A DNA stretch of 64,000 nt from NCBI GenBank assembly GCA_017934745.1, contig JAGBIY010000002.1:60229-124228 (forward strand). The letters run 5' to 3'. Shown here piece by piece: positions 7,167 to 15,943 of this stretch (position 1 is its first letter; every line of letters begins with the position of its first letter). A program made the translations under genes and the position numbers. A model generated the notes under the pieces. The model was not told the DNA's origin. It saw nothing but the letters and a program-made list of their open reading frames with translations, and made no database searches. The stretch is from Treponema sp. Lineage in GTDB: Bacteria > Spirochaetota > Spirochaetia > Treponematales > Treponemataceae.

Positions 7167-7270
7167 TTTTTGCTCCTTTTTGTTTTGTGTGCCGTTTCCG
7201 GCGTTTTTTGCAGCAATCGGCATTTTTGGGGATGCCGTTTTGTTTTTTGATTCCAGAAAAGCCCCTGGAA

Positions 7271-7978
7271 TCACAAGTATTCCATTATGAAATTCCTGAT
7301 TACGGTCTCGGTGACCGGCTTGAAAAGCTCCACGAAGGCTTCCTTGTCGTACTTTCCTCCGTAAAAGTCGATTTTGTCGACGGACTCCGCGGTGTACTCC
7401 TTGTTCACTATGTTTCGTCCTGAACTGCCGGAAATCCGAACCGTCATCTTCACCACGGCGGAAACCTGCTTCTTTTCGACTCGCTTGTCGAATTCGAATT
7501 CGGCGGAGACGAGGGACGATGCGCCAAGCTCCTTCATCAGGATGCGAGACTTCTTCGCTCCGATTGTGAGCCTGTCAGACTCGTAGCCGGTCGCCACGCA
7601 GTTCGTGCTCATAAATCCGAGAATGTTCGTCTTCGCGGATTTGTAGGTCTTGTTCTGCGTGACAGAATTCCTGTCGACGACGCTTACGCCGCCGATGTCC
7701 TCAAGAAGAAGCCTCAGGCACTCTTCCGCATAGTCGACTCTGTTCTGCGCGCTTGAGACCTCCGGGTCGTCGCCCTTCAACGTCTTGTTGAGCATCGTCG
7801 TCAAGACACCGTCCTCGTCTTCGTTGACTTCGCCGTTGTCGTCCATCCTGTGGATTACCAAATTTCCTTCGACACCGGTAATCGCCATGGGCGAAAGCGA
7901 ATCCAGACTGACCTTGTTCGACGCGCAACTGGCAAGCAGCGCCGATGCGGCAATGAGCAGAAAAAAAGCCTTTTTCAT
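7271..7978 (-). CDS. Putative lipoprotein of unknown function
   Basis: The start at 7978 has a GGAAGGGG ribosome site and a lipoprotein signal MKKAFFLLIAASALLASC. The 235-aa mature protein carries VDYAEECLRLLLEDIGGVSV and a long beta-rich region (SAEFEFDKRVEKKQVSAVVK) and ends near FKPVTETVIRNFIMEYL. This layout, with a residue stretch about 'EECLRLLL...VVDRNSVT', recalls periplasmic assembly-factor lipoproteins such as the CsgG or penicillin-binding activator type, but the similarity is weak. A hairpin (8016-8055) lies in its 5' leader. Confidence 0.7.
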   Translation of the reverse strand: MKKAFFLLIAASALLASCASNKVSLDSLSPMAITGVEGNLVIHRMDDNGEVNEDEDGVLTTMLNKTLKGDDPEVSSAQNRVDYAEECLRLLLEDIGGVSVVDRNSVTQNKTYKSAKTNILGFMSTNCVATGYESDRLTIGAKKSRILMKELGASSLVSAEFEFDKRVEKKQVSAVVKMTVRISGSSGRNIVNKEYTAESVDKIDFYGGKYDKEAFVELFKPVTETVIRNFIMEYL

Positions 7979-8015
7979 ACCCCTTCCTGTTTTTTTAATC
8001 ATGTTTTTTAAATCA

Positions 8016-8055
8016 GGGTATCGGCGTTTCCCAGAACAGAAAAACTCCGATACCC
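8016..8055. promoter_or_regulatory. Inverted repeat in the leader of the 7271 lipoprotein gene
   Basis: GGGTATCGG (8016-8024) pairs with CCGATACCC (8047-8055). On the plus strand it is followed by CTTTTT; on the minus strand it falls between the porin stop and the lipoprotein start. It may be a leader structure or a weak terminator. Confidence 0.4.
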
Positions 8056-8118
8056 CTTTTTGTCTTGGCATTCCGCCTTTGTACCACGCCTCTGATTTTC
8101 CGCCAGCGGCATGTATCG

Positions 8119-8145
8119 GTAGTTTTGACCGAAGGTCAAAACTAC
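8119..8145 (-). terminator. Hairpin containing the porin stop codon
   Basis: Twelve perfect base pairs (8119-8130 with 8134-8145) around a 3-nt loop include the TAG stop codon of the 8142..9494 gene. The stem resembles the one that ends the paralogue at 1326. Confidence 0.65.
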
Positions 8146-9494
8146 ATCTTCACACGGAAGATGACCGGAATGTCGAAGTTGAATGAAGAAACGTCGGTGT
8201 CAGCAATCGTGCAGCTGTTTCCGCTGAAAGCGAGTCCAGCCCAGATTGAGGCGTTCGGAGCAGCGTAGACCTGAACGGCTGGAACCACGCGCCACTCTGG
8301 ACCGTAGTCGTTGTCGTCGTTGTCGGCAGTTCCGAGCGGAGTGATGAGTCCGACGTTCAAAGTAGCGGCGAGCGACTCGCTGACCTTGTAGCGGGCTGAG
8401 AGGTTGTTCCACATCGCTGTTGTCACGCTGGCGTTTGCTGTGAATCCATTATCTTTTCCAGCAACCCAACCGTATGCGCCTTTGCGTCCTGCGATTCCAG
8501 ATGAAACATTGCGACCGACCTTATCGCCTGTGGCGTTCTCAAGGTTCGTTCCTGAAACGTTCGTGAAGAATGTGATTGAAAGCTCAGGCATGACCTGGTA
8601 GCGTGCGCGCAAGTCGACAGCCCAGTCTGTGTATCCGCCTTCCTCTTTCTCGTGGTTGTCGATTTCGAAAGCGGCTCCGACATTGAGCGTAAGCTCGTCG
8701 AGAAGTTTAGGCATGACATAGAAAGCGAAGTCCACTTTGTGTGGAGCCGGTTTCTTGAAGATGACTTCCGCGTTGAGGGCGTCCATTGCCAACTGGGCGC
8801 GAGAGACAAAGTACGCGTCGTAGTATGTCGTCTCTGTGTCTGTCGGATCGTCAGCGTCTGTAACTGTGTCGAATGCGTTGTAGACAGAGCCGAGCAATAC
8901 ATTGAGCTTCACGCCGTCGGCAACATCAAATCCATAGTCAGCTGTACTGAGGAGTGCAGAGTTGCTTCCGCCCAAGTTGTCTACAAATGAGAGTCCTTTT
9001 GTTTTGCTAAAAAGTGTTCCGAGCTTGAATCTTTCAAAGTCCGTTCCTTCCGCATTCTGGGCGTCCACGTCCTTCTTCACGCGGTATGCGCCGTCTGCGA
9101 AACCGTCCTTCCAGTTTCCAGAGCGGAGCGTGAGTCTTCCAGGTCCAAGATCCCAGCCCATCCATCCAGAGTACTCGTTGAGAGTGAACAACGAGCCACC
9201 GTTTGATGTTTTTACGTTTGTCGCAATGTTCGTCGCGAATGTGACTCCGGCATTTTCTCCGTTCAATACGAACTTCATAGTGTCGGAAGAATTCGTGGCG
9301 GCCTGCGCTCCTGCTCCGTCATAGCCTTCCCGGTCGAGCCACTCCTTTACTTTCGCGTCGTTGTCGCCAATAGAAGTTTTTCTGAGAGAGAAAGCGTCCA
9401 ACTTTGAACGATAGTTCAATGTGATTTTTGCATCAGCAGCAAAAGCTCCAGCTGCCATCGCACCAAGCAATGCCGCACCAATGATTTTTTTCAT
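8142..9494 (-). CDS. Porin-like outer-membrane beta-barrel protein
   Basis: A 450-aa protein with a GGAGG ribosome site and a classic signal peptide, MKKIIGAALLGAMAAGAFA then ADAKITLNYR. The body is strand-rich with repeated aromatic girdles and ends IPVIFRVKM. Its paralogue at 1..1326 shares the first mature residues, a segment around SGWMGWDLGPGRLTLRSG (compare the GxW-rich region there) and the end. I infer a surface beta-barrel; the transported or bound substrate is unknown. It lies upstream of two lipoprotein genes on the same strand but has its own terminator hairpin. Confidence 0.8.
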   Translation of the reverse strand: MKKIIGAALLGAMAAGAFAADAKITLNYRSKLDAFSLRKTSIGDNDAKVKEWLDREGYDGAGAQAATNSSDTMKFVLNGENAGVTFATNIATNVKTSNGGSLFTLNEYSGWMGWDLGPGRLTLRSGNWKDGFADGAYRVKKDVDAQNAEGTDFERFKLGTLFSKTKGLSFVDNLGGSNSALLSTADYGFDVADGVKLNVLLGSVYNAFDTVTDADDPTDTETTYYDAYFVSRAQLAMDALNAEVIFKKPAPHKVDFAFYVMPKLLDELTLNVGAAFEIDNHEKEEGGYTDWAVDLRARYQVMPELSITFFTNVSGTNLENATGDKVGRNVSSGIAGRKGAYGWVAGKDNGFTANASVTTAMWNNLSARYKVSESLAATLNVGLITPLGTADNDDNDYGPEWRVVPAVQVYAAPNASIWAGLAFSGNSCTIADTDVSSFNFDIPVIFRVKM

Positions 9495-9753
9495 AAAAAA
9501 TCCTCCATTTTTGATTGTCTTTCAGATGGGCGTTTTAAACCAACGGTTTTTTTGTGCGCTGTTTTGTAGAGGTGTTTTTTGGGATTCTGCGGAAGAAATC
9601 GGGCTTGTCGTTTTTGAAACCGATGACGGAATCGTCCAAGTCTGGCTTCGCAACGGATTTTCGGGAGAGTCTTTTTTGGCGAAAACGGCTTTTTAAAACT
9701 ACTGTTTTTTTGCCTTGGTTTGAGGCAAATATCGGCTACGCAGGCGGGGATTG
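9495..9753. other. Intergenic region between divergent genes
   Basis: About 320 bp separate the porin gene (minus) from plsC (plus). Apart from the plsC promoter at its right end I see no gene, tRNA or long repeat; short open frames here lack ribosome sites and coding character. The porin promoter must lie here but I cannot place it confidently. Confidence 0.5.
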
Positions 9754-9782
9754 TTGCCAAAACATTAGTATAGTTTTAAAAT
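9754..9782 (+). promoter_or_regulatory. Sigma70-type promoter of plsC
   Basis: TTGCCA and TAAAAT are separated by 17 bp; the predicted transcript would begin about 27 nt before the ATG at 9817. Confidence 0.65.
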
Positions 9783-9816
9783 ACATCTCTAAAACATTTT
9801 TTATCAGAGGAAAACT

Positions 9817-10716
9817 ATGGCTTCAATCCGAGAGCGATATGGGGAATTCTTCAAGAAACTTGGTGAATACTCCCATGCGGCCGCGAAAATAGACGAAACG
9901 AACGTATATCAAAAGGCGAACCCGAACACGAAAAAGATGATGGACATCCTCGTGGGCGACAACATGAAAGAGGGCAGCCGCCTTGAGGGAAAGGAGAATT
10001 TCAAGGCGTTCCTGGAAGCCGTCAAAGCCGGCAAGAAGGGACTGATTCTGATGGAGCACTATTCGAACACTGACCTTCCGGCAATCATCTACCTTCTGCA
10101 GCACGATTTGGGGGAGGAGGGCAAGGACCTCGCCGACAGAATCGTGGCAATCGCCGGAATGAAGCTCAACGAGGCGAACCCGATGGTCAGGGCGTTCGCG
10201 GAGAGCTTCACGCGCGTTGTCATCTACCCGACCCGCTCGCTCACGAAGGCCGAGGAGAACGCGCAGACCGAGGAAGAGAGAATAGCCGAGGAGAAGAAGG
10301 CGAGGACGATAAACTTGGCCGCCATGCGCGCGATGGACGAATGCAAGCGGAACGGAGAGGTCATTCTCGTCTTCCCAAGCGGCACCCGGTACAGGCCTGG
10401 CCAGCCGGAGACAAAGCGCGGACTCAAGGAAATCGACTCCTACCTCCGCATGTTCGACGTGATGATTCTGGTCTCGGTGAACGGAACCTGCCTCACAATC
10501 GACGTGAACAACCCGGAAGACATGCTCGCGGACATCGTGGAACCGGCCGTGCAGATTTTGGCGGCTTCTCCGGTCATCGAGTGCAAGCCGTTCAGGAAGG
10601 ACTTCCTCGCGACTCTGCCGGCAGATCATCCAGACCCGAAGCAGGCCGTAATCGACCATGTGATGGAATATCTTGAAAAACAGCACGAGAAAATCGAGAA
10701 GGACGGACGGCTGTAG
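9817..10716 (+). CDS. plsC: PlsC-type 1-acyl-sn-glycerol-3-phosphate acyltransferase
   Basis: The 299-aa protein has the acyltransferase HX4D motif (HYSNTD in LILMEHYSNTDLPAI) and a downstream substrate-binding motif VFPSGTRYRPG, corresponding to the FPEGT-type block. These residues acylate lysophosphatidate in phospholipid synthesis at the inner face of the membrane. There is no obvious transmembrane helix, and the protein is somewhat longer than typical PlsC, with a helical N-terminal 50 residues and a charged insertion around EENAQTEEERIAEEKKA. The start has AGAGGA upstream. An alternative is another lysophospholipid or glycerol acyltransferase of the same superfamily. Confidence 0.75.
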   Translation: MASIRERYGEFFKKLGEYSHAAAKIDETNVYQKANPNTKKMMDILVGDNMKEGSRLEGKENFKAFLEAVKAGKKGLILMEHYSNTDLPAIIYLLQHDLGEEGKDLADRIVAIAGMKLNEANPMVRAFAESFTRVVIYPTRSLTKAEENAQTEEERIAEEKKARTINLAAMRAMDECKRNGEVILVFPSGTRYRPGQPETKRGLKEIDSYLRMFDVMILVSVNGTCLTIDVNNPEDMLADIVEPAVQILAASPVIECKPFRKDFLATLPADHPDPKQAVIDHVMEYLEKQHEKIEKDGRL

Positions 10717-10743
10717 TTCCTTTTTGGAAAAACATTTCCGCCC

Positions 10744-10772
10744 TTGACCATTTTTTCGTAAAATTCTACAGT
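10744..10772 (+). promoter_or_regulatory. Promoter upstream of the glnN leader
   Basis: TTGACC (10744-10749) and TACAGT (10767-10772) are separated by 17 bp. Transcription would start near 10779, just before the large hairpin, so the hairpin would be part of the glnN leader RNA. Confidence 0.65.
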
Positions 10773-10785
10773 ATCTGCATACATC

Positions 10786-10850
10786 AAAGGCGATGTACAA
10801 ATTCTTTTAATTCAAATAGAAGAACTTGTACATCGCCTTTTTTATTTTTT
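10786..10850 (+). terminator. Strong hairpin with T tail in the glnN leader (attenuator or terminator)
   Basis: Bases 10786-10806 pair with 10820-10840 with one mismatch, giving a roughly 20-bp stem, followed by TTTATTTTTT. Since a good promoter lies directly upstream and glnN starts at 10880, this could be a regulated attenuator; it may also simply terminate plsC transcripts. A stem with the same CAAAGGCG start and CGCCTTT end precedes amtB. Confidence 0.75.
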
Positions 10851-10879
10851 TCAAACAACTACATGGGGGAATTAAGGAC

Positions 10880-12967
10880 ATGCCAAACGTACCAGAAATG
10901 TTCGGAAGCAAGGTTTTCAATCAGAAGACAATGAAGGACCGCTTGCCGAAAGAGACTTTCAAGGCTCTCAAGAAGACTCTTGATGATGGGCTTCCGCTCC
11001 AGCTCGATGTCGCCAACGTCGTTGCACACGCGATGAAGGAATGGGCGATTGAGAACGGAGCCACCCACTTCGCCCACTGGTTCCAGCCGCTCACGGGAAT
11101 CACTGCCGAGAAGCACGACTCTTTCATCAATCCGCAGGACGACGGCACTGTCATAATGTCGTTCTCTGGAAAGGAGCTTGTGAAAGGCGAGCCTGACGCT
11201 TCGTCCTTCCCTTCCGGCGGACACCGCGCCACATTCGAGGCGCGCGGCTACACTGTCTGGGACCCGACCTCATATCCGTTCATCAAGGAGCACACTCTCT
11301 GTATTCCGACCGCTTTCTGCTCGTACACTGGAGAGGCCTTGGACAAGAAGACTCCGCTCCTCCGCTCTATGGAAGCGTTGAACGTGCAGGCAATCCGCAT
11401 ACTTAAGCTTTTCGGAAAGGACGTTTCCCATGTGGCGACCACTGTCGGCCCTGAGCAGGAATACTTCATCGTCGACCACGATTTGTGGAGCCAGAGAAAG
11501 GACCTCCGCATGACCGGCCGCACATTGTTCGGAGCGAAGCCGTCGAAGGGACAGGAGATGGACGACCAGTACTTCGCCGCGTTGAACCCGAGAATCGTCA
11601 AATACATGGAAGACTTGAACGAGACTCTTTGGAAGTACGGAATCCTCTCCAAGACAGAGCACAACGAGGTGGCTCCAGCCCAGCACGAGATGGCGCCGAT
11701 TTTCTCCACCACGAACCTTTCTGTCGACCAGAACCAGCTCACGATGGAAATCATGAAGAAGGTCGCGAAGCGTCACGGACTTGAGTGCCTCCTCCACGAG
11801 AAGCCTTTCGCGGGCGTGAACGGTTCTGGAAAGCACAACAACTGGTCAATGTCCACGAATCTTGGGGAGAACCTTCTTGAGCCGGGAACCACTCCTGAAT
11901 CCAACGCCCAGTTCCTCCTCTTCCTCACGGCGATTTTGAAGGCCGTTGACGAGAACCAGGACTTGCTCAGAATCTCTGTCGCTTCCGCCGGAAACGACCA
12001 CCGCTTGGGAGCGAACGAGGCACCGCCTGCAATCATTTCGGTCTACCTCGGAGACGAGCTCTACAAGGTTTTGGAGTCGATTTACAGCGACAAGCCTTAC
12101 TCCGCCGACAAGACCGACAAGATGACAATCGGCGTTGATGTGCTTCCTCCGATTCCGAAGGATTCCACCGACAGAAACAGGACTTCTCCGTTCGCTTTCA
12201 CAGGAAACAAGTTCGAGTTCCGCTCTTGCGGTTCCGCCCTCTCAATCGCGGGTCCGAACACGACTCTCGACACGATTGTGGCATACACGCTCAAGCAGTT
12301 CGCCGACGAGCTTGAGAAGGCCGATGACTTCAAGTCCGCTTTGAACGCGCTGATTTCCCGCGAGGTCAAGGCGCACTGGAGAATCGTCTTCAACGGAAAC
12401 GGATACGACGACGCTTGGAAGGCCGAGGCGCACAAGAGGGGGCTGCTTGAGCTCAAGACGACGCCTGACGCGATGGAGCACTACTTGGACGAGAAGAACG
12501 TCAAGCTCTACACGGAGATGGAAGTCTACTCCAAGCAGGAGATGGAAGCCCGCTACGAGACAAAGCTCGAGAAATACTCGCAGGTTCTGAACATCGAAGT
12601 CCAGACGATGCTTGAGATGATTTCGAAGGACATTCTCCCGGCCGCCTACAAGTACATGAGCGCGGTTTCAAAGACCGTAATCGATTTGAAGTCGGTTGTT
12701 CCAGGAGCCAAGGCTTGCGCCGAGACTTCCCTCCTTTCAAAGCTCGACGGGCTTGTGGATTCTCTCGCGACGAAGGCAGACGAGCTTTCAAAGGTCCACT
12801 TGGCGGCGAAGGACGCAGGGGACGTGATGGCGGTCGCGAAGGCCTACGCCAACAAGGTCATTCCTGTGATGGCCGAGGCCAGGGCTGTCGCCGATGAAAT
12901 CGAGCCGTTGCTTGGAGAGGAATACAAGCCTTACCCATGCTACGAGGATTTGCTTTTCAGAGTCTGA
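10880..12967 (+). CDS. glnN: Glutamine synthetase type III
   Basis: The 695-aa length, the N-terminus ([15 protein letters not shown]) and the motif [14 protein letters not shown] are characteristic of GSIII, the large glutamine synthetase of Bacteroides, rumen bacteria and spirochaetes. It also carries the substrate segments [12 protein letters not shown] and [10 protein letters not shown] and the Arg/Glu-rich [19 protein letters not shown]. The enzyme makes glutamine from glutamate, ammonium and ATP as a cytoplasmic dodecamer. The start at 10880 is preferred over the upstream in-frame codon because it gives the conserved N-terminus. Its neighbour is an ammonium transporter fused to PII, a coherent nitrogen-assimilation pair. 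Confidence 0.95.
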   Translation: MPNVPEMFGSKVFNQKTMKDRLPKETFKALKKTLDDGLPLQLDVANVVAHAMKEWAIENGATHFAHWFQPLTGITAEKHDSFINPQDDGTVIMSFSGKELVKGEPDASSFPSGGHRATFEARGYTVWDPTSYPFIKEHTLCIPTAFCSYTGEALDKKTPLLRSMEALNVQAIRILKLFGKDVSHVATTVGPEQEYFIVDHDLWSQRKDLRMTGRTLFGAKPSKGQEMDDQYFAALNPRIVKYMEDLNETLWKYGILSKTEHNEVAPAQHEMAPIFSTTNLSVDQNQLTMEIMKKVAKRHGLECLLHEKPFAGVNGSGKHNNWSMSTNLGENLLEPGTTPESNAQFLLFLTAILKAVDENQDLLRISVASAGNDHRLGANEAPPAIISVYLGDELYKVLESIYSDKPYSADKTDKMTIGVDVLPPIPKDSTDRNRTSPFAFTGNKFEFRSCGSALSIAGPNTTLDTIVAYTLKQFADELEKADDFKSALNALISREVKAHWRIVFNGNGYDDAWKAEAHKRGLLELKTTPDAMEHYLDEKNVKLYTEMEVYSKQEMEARYETKLEKYSQVLNIEVQTMLEMISKDILPAAYKYMSAVSKTVIDLKSVVPGAKACAETSLLSKLDGLVDSLATKADELSKVHLAAKDAGDVMAVAKAYANKVIPVMAEARAVADEIEPLLGEEYKPYPCYEDLLFRV

Positions 12968-13001
12968 TTTGATTAGCTGATTAAAACATAACTTTTTGCA
13001 C

Positions 13002-13083
13002 AAAGGCGTGCGCGAATTTTTCAGGGAAAAGCGGTTTCTGCCGCGGGTTGTTTTCCCTGGACGTTCGCGCACGCCTTTTTTTT
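13002..13083 (+). terminator. Large hairpin between glnN and amtB
   Basis: A perfect 15-bp stem (13002-13016 with 13064-13078) encloses a second stem (CAGGGAAAA with TTTTCCCTG) and is followed by seven or more Ts. It can end glnN transcripts; as amtB starts only 36 bp later it could also regulate amtB by read-through. Confidence 0.85.
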
Positions 13084-13118
13084 ATTCAAAAATTTCATTG
13101 AAAAAACAGGGGGTATTT

Positions 13119-14882
13119 ATGGAACAGCAGATAGCTGGAATTTTGGAACAAGCGGACAGCACTTTGTTCGGAGTTTGGTTCCTGATTGGAGCCGCTCTCG
13201 TATTCTGGATGCAGGCGGGATTCGCCATGGTGGAGGCCGGATTCACCCGCGCGAAGAACACGGGAAACATAATAATGAAGAACTTGATGGACTTCTGCAT
13301 CGGAACTGTCATGTGGTTCTTGATTGGAGCCTCGTTCATGCTCTCGTACACCGACCCTGCGACAGGTTAGGTGTCCCAGGGCGTCTGGGCGGTTCTTGGA
13401 AAGCCGGGATTCTCCGTGTTCAGCGATTTCGCGCATTTCGACTATTCGGGATTCGTCTTCAACCTCGTCTTCTGCGCCACCACCGCCACAATCGTCTCCG
13501 GAGCGATGGCTGAGCGCACGAAATTCTCGACATACTGCCTCTACTCGGCAATCATCTCCGGCATCATCTACCCGATTGAGGCGCACTGGACTTGGGGCGG
13601 CGGATTCCTCGCACAGTGGGGCTTCCACGACTACGCCGGCTCCAACTGCATCCACATGGTCGGCGGAATATGCGCCCTGATTGGAGCCGCAATGCTCGGC
13701 CCCCGTCTCGGAAAGTTCTCGCGCGACAAGGACGGCAAGGTCACCCGCGTCCATGCGTTCCCCGGAAGCAACATCGCCATGGGCGCGCTCGGATGCTTCA
13801 TCTTGTGGTTCGGCTGGTACGGATTCAACGGAGCCGCCGCGACAGATGTCCCGACACTCGGTTCCGTGTTCCTCACGACGACCGTGGCTCCGGCTGTCGC
13901 CACAGTCACATGCCTCGTCTTCACTTGGGTCAAGTGGGGCAAGCCCGACGTCTCCATGTGCCTGAACGCCGCTTTGGCCGGACTCGTCGCGATAACGGCC
14001 CCCTGCGATGTGACGGACTGCGCCGGAGCCGCAATCATCGGTCTTGTGGCAGGTCTCCTCGTCATATTCGGAATCTGGCTTCTCGACAACGTTCTCCATG
14101 TAGACGACCCTGTTGGAGCTGTCGGAGTGCACATGATGAATGGAATCTGGGGAACTGTCGCCGTTGGGCTTTTCGCGACGGACTCCGCTCCCGGTTTCGC
14201 TCTCGCCGGAATCAACGAGGGACTGTTCTACGGCGGCGGATTTTTGCAGCTTGGAAAGCAGCTCGGCGGAATGGGTGTCACGATTCTGTGGACTGTCGTG
14301 ACGATTACGATAGTGTTCTACATCCTCAAGAAGACAATCGGGCTTCGTGTCTCAGCCGAGGAGGAAATCATCGGACTCGACAAACTTGAGCACGGACTCG
14401 ACTCAAGCTACGCAGGATTCGCAATCAACTATTCCGAGGAGGAAATCGAGGAGGCGAAGGAAGCGCACGTCACCCTTCCGTCCGAGAGCGCGATTCCTGT
14501 CGTCAAGGCCGCTACGAACGGAAAGGCGATGAAGGAAGTCGTCATCATAACGAGAAGGACGAAATTCGACGCGCTCAAGAAGGCGATGAACAAAATCGGA
14601 GTGACCGGAATGACGGTCTCCAACGTGATGGGCTGCGGTGTGCAGAAGGGAGTCGACGAGTACTACCGCGGAGTTCCTGTGGAAATCAACGTGCTTCCGA
14701 AAATCCGCGTGGACATCGTTGTGTCGGAAGTTCCTGTGGACACTGTGATAGAAGCCGCGAGGTCCGCCTTGTACACCGGCCACATCGGAGACGGAAAGAT
14801 ATTCGTGCACGATGTGGAGAACGCCGTCAAAGTGCGCACTGGAGAGTCCGGCTACGATGCCCTCCAGTCCGACGACGAGTGA
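13119..14882 (+). pseudogene. amtB: AmtB-PII fusion ammonium transporter interrupted by an in-frame TAG
   Basis: From ATG 13119 (AGGGGG ribosome site) the frame encodes the first Amt helices (FWMQAGFAMVEAGFTRAKN). It then hits TAG at 13368-13370 and continues in the same frame for 503 more codons with the rest of an Amt channel (AMAERTKFSTYCLYS, WTWGGGFL, FGWYGFNGAA, DDPVGAVGVHMMNGIWG) and a C-terminal PII domain (KEVVIITRRTKFDALKKA to GDGKIFVHDVENAV). There is no frameshift, and codon character is the same on both sides. The TAG follows ACA GGT within a predicted loop after the third helix region. This may be a recent point mutation, an assembly error or read-through. If the TAG is one wrong base, the intact product is a 587-aa ammonium channel with its own PII regulator. 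Confidence 0.85.
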
Positions 14883-14920
14883 TTTGAATCGATGATTCAG
14901 CGTCGTTGACGCTTGATTTT

Positions 14921-14966
14921 GCCCCTGCCGATGTTCAACCCCGGTCGGCGGGGGCGTTTTTTCTTC
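14921..14966 (+). terminator. Intrinsic terminator after amtB
   Basis: GCCCCTGCCGA pairs with TCGGCGGGGGC and is followed by six Ts. It also lies immediately past the stop codon of the convergent gene 14966..15877. Confidence 0.85.
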
Positions 14967-15877
14967 TATATTATTTGTTTTTGCTTCTTTTCATATTCGG
15001 AAAGGAAATCCTTCACAGGTTCGCTCCAGCTCTCTTTCGGAAGCTTCTTTCCCTTCTCCAGATAATCCTCGAAAGTATTCTTCATGAAATTCCTCACTTC
15101 ATCAGCGTCCTCTTCCGAAAAGTATTTCTGGTTCCTGAACATGTCGTCCAAGAATTTCCTTGCGTCGTCTTCCGAAAAATATTCAGGATAATTGGCAGCC
15201 ACCAGATAGAGTGCCGCCGGTATGCAGTTCACGCTGTGCTGCTTCACATACAGAACCGAGTCCGCGATGTCGATTGCTCCCTTGTAGAGTTCCGGCCGCC
15301 ACCTGCCGATTTCTTCCTGCGTGAAGCCCTCGTCAATGAAGAGCTGGCGGTAGAATGCGTAGACCAGCGACACCGTGGCGATGTGCAGGCTCGGAACGCA
15401 GAGAAAATGCGGGTCGAGCGCGTGTATCTGCCTGAACTCCCGCATCTCGTCGTAATTCGGGCGGTCCGTCGTCGTCAGTCTGAAGTGGTAGATTTCCCCG
15501 GCTTTGAGGTAGAGACCACGGAACATCCGCATCCATTTTTTGCAGGCGCGGCCGTACTGCATGAAGCTCAATCGCTCCGCAATCATCTCAAGCGGGCGCA
15601 CCCAGAGGTTTATGTAGTCCAGATAGATTGTCACTTTTTCCGGCACGAACGGCACTTTCTTGTCGAGCGGATGGTCCACGTGCACGACTGGAATCTTGTA
15701 GATGCCGAATTTTTCGAGGAACTGCAGAAGAAAAAATTCTTTTATGATGATGGCGAACGTTTTGAAATTCGTGAAAACCGCTGCCGGATGGAAAACGTGG
15801 TGGAAATAGGCCAAGAGCGGATTGAAGTCTCGCAATGCCTTGCCTTTGCATTTTTCTATTCTTTTTTCTAGCTTCAT
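14966..15877 (-). CDS. Hypothetical protein, possible PAP2-like phosphatase
   Basis: The 303-aa product (start MKLEKRIEKCKGKALR) contains FLCVPSLHIATVSLVYAFYR, which resembles the second PAP2 phosphatase motif (PSxH), preceded by a basic segment TTTDRPNYDEMREF and followed by YVKQHSVNCIPAALYLV. The third-motif Asp is not evident, so catalysis is uncertain. The C-terminal third is charged and helical. The start at 15877 was chosen over an upstream ATG at 15901 because GGGG precedes it; neither site has a strong Shine-Dalgarno. Function otherwise unknown. Confidence 0.6.
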   Translation of the reverse strand: MKLEKRIEKCKGKALRDFNPLLAYFHHVFHPAAVFTNFKTFAIIIKEFFLLQFLEKFGIYKIPVVHVDHPLDKKVPFVPEKVTIYLDYINLWVRPLEMIAERLSFMQYGRACKKWMRMFRGLYLKAGEIYHFRLTTTDRPNYDEMREFRQIHALDPHFLCVPSLHIATVSLVYAFYRQLFIDEGFTQEEIGRWRPELYKGAIDIADSVLYVKQHSVNCIPAALYLVAANYPEYFSEDDARKFLDDMFRNQKYFSEEDADEVRNFMKNTFEDYLEKGKKLPKESWSEPVKDFLSEYEKKQKQII

Positions 15878-15943
15878 CAAAAAATCCCCAAAAAGTATCA
15901 TTCAATTTAATGATTTTGGAAGAAAACCGCTATAATTGTATGC

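Noticed and set aside
7218-7272. Plus-strand terminators between the 6429 and 7271 genes
   Set aside because: Two hairpins with plus-strand T runs exist, but no plus-strand gene precedes them; they are more likely leader structures in the minus-strand operon.
9823-10800. 325-codon minus-strand frame antisense to plsC
   Set aside because: Shadow of plsC; no ribosome site and biased composition.
13368-13370. TAG decoded as pyrrolysine in amtB
   Set aside because: Pyrrolysine is known from methylamine methyltransferases with dedicated genes, none of which are visible; mutation, read-through or sequence error are simpler.
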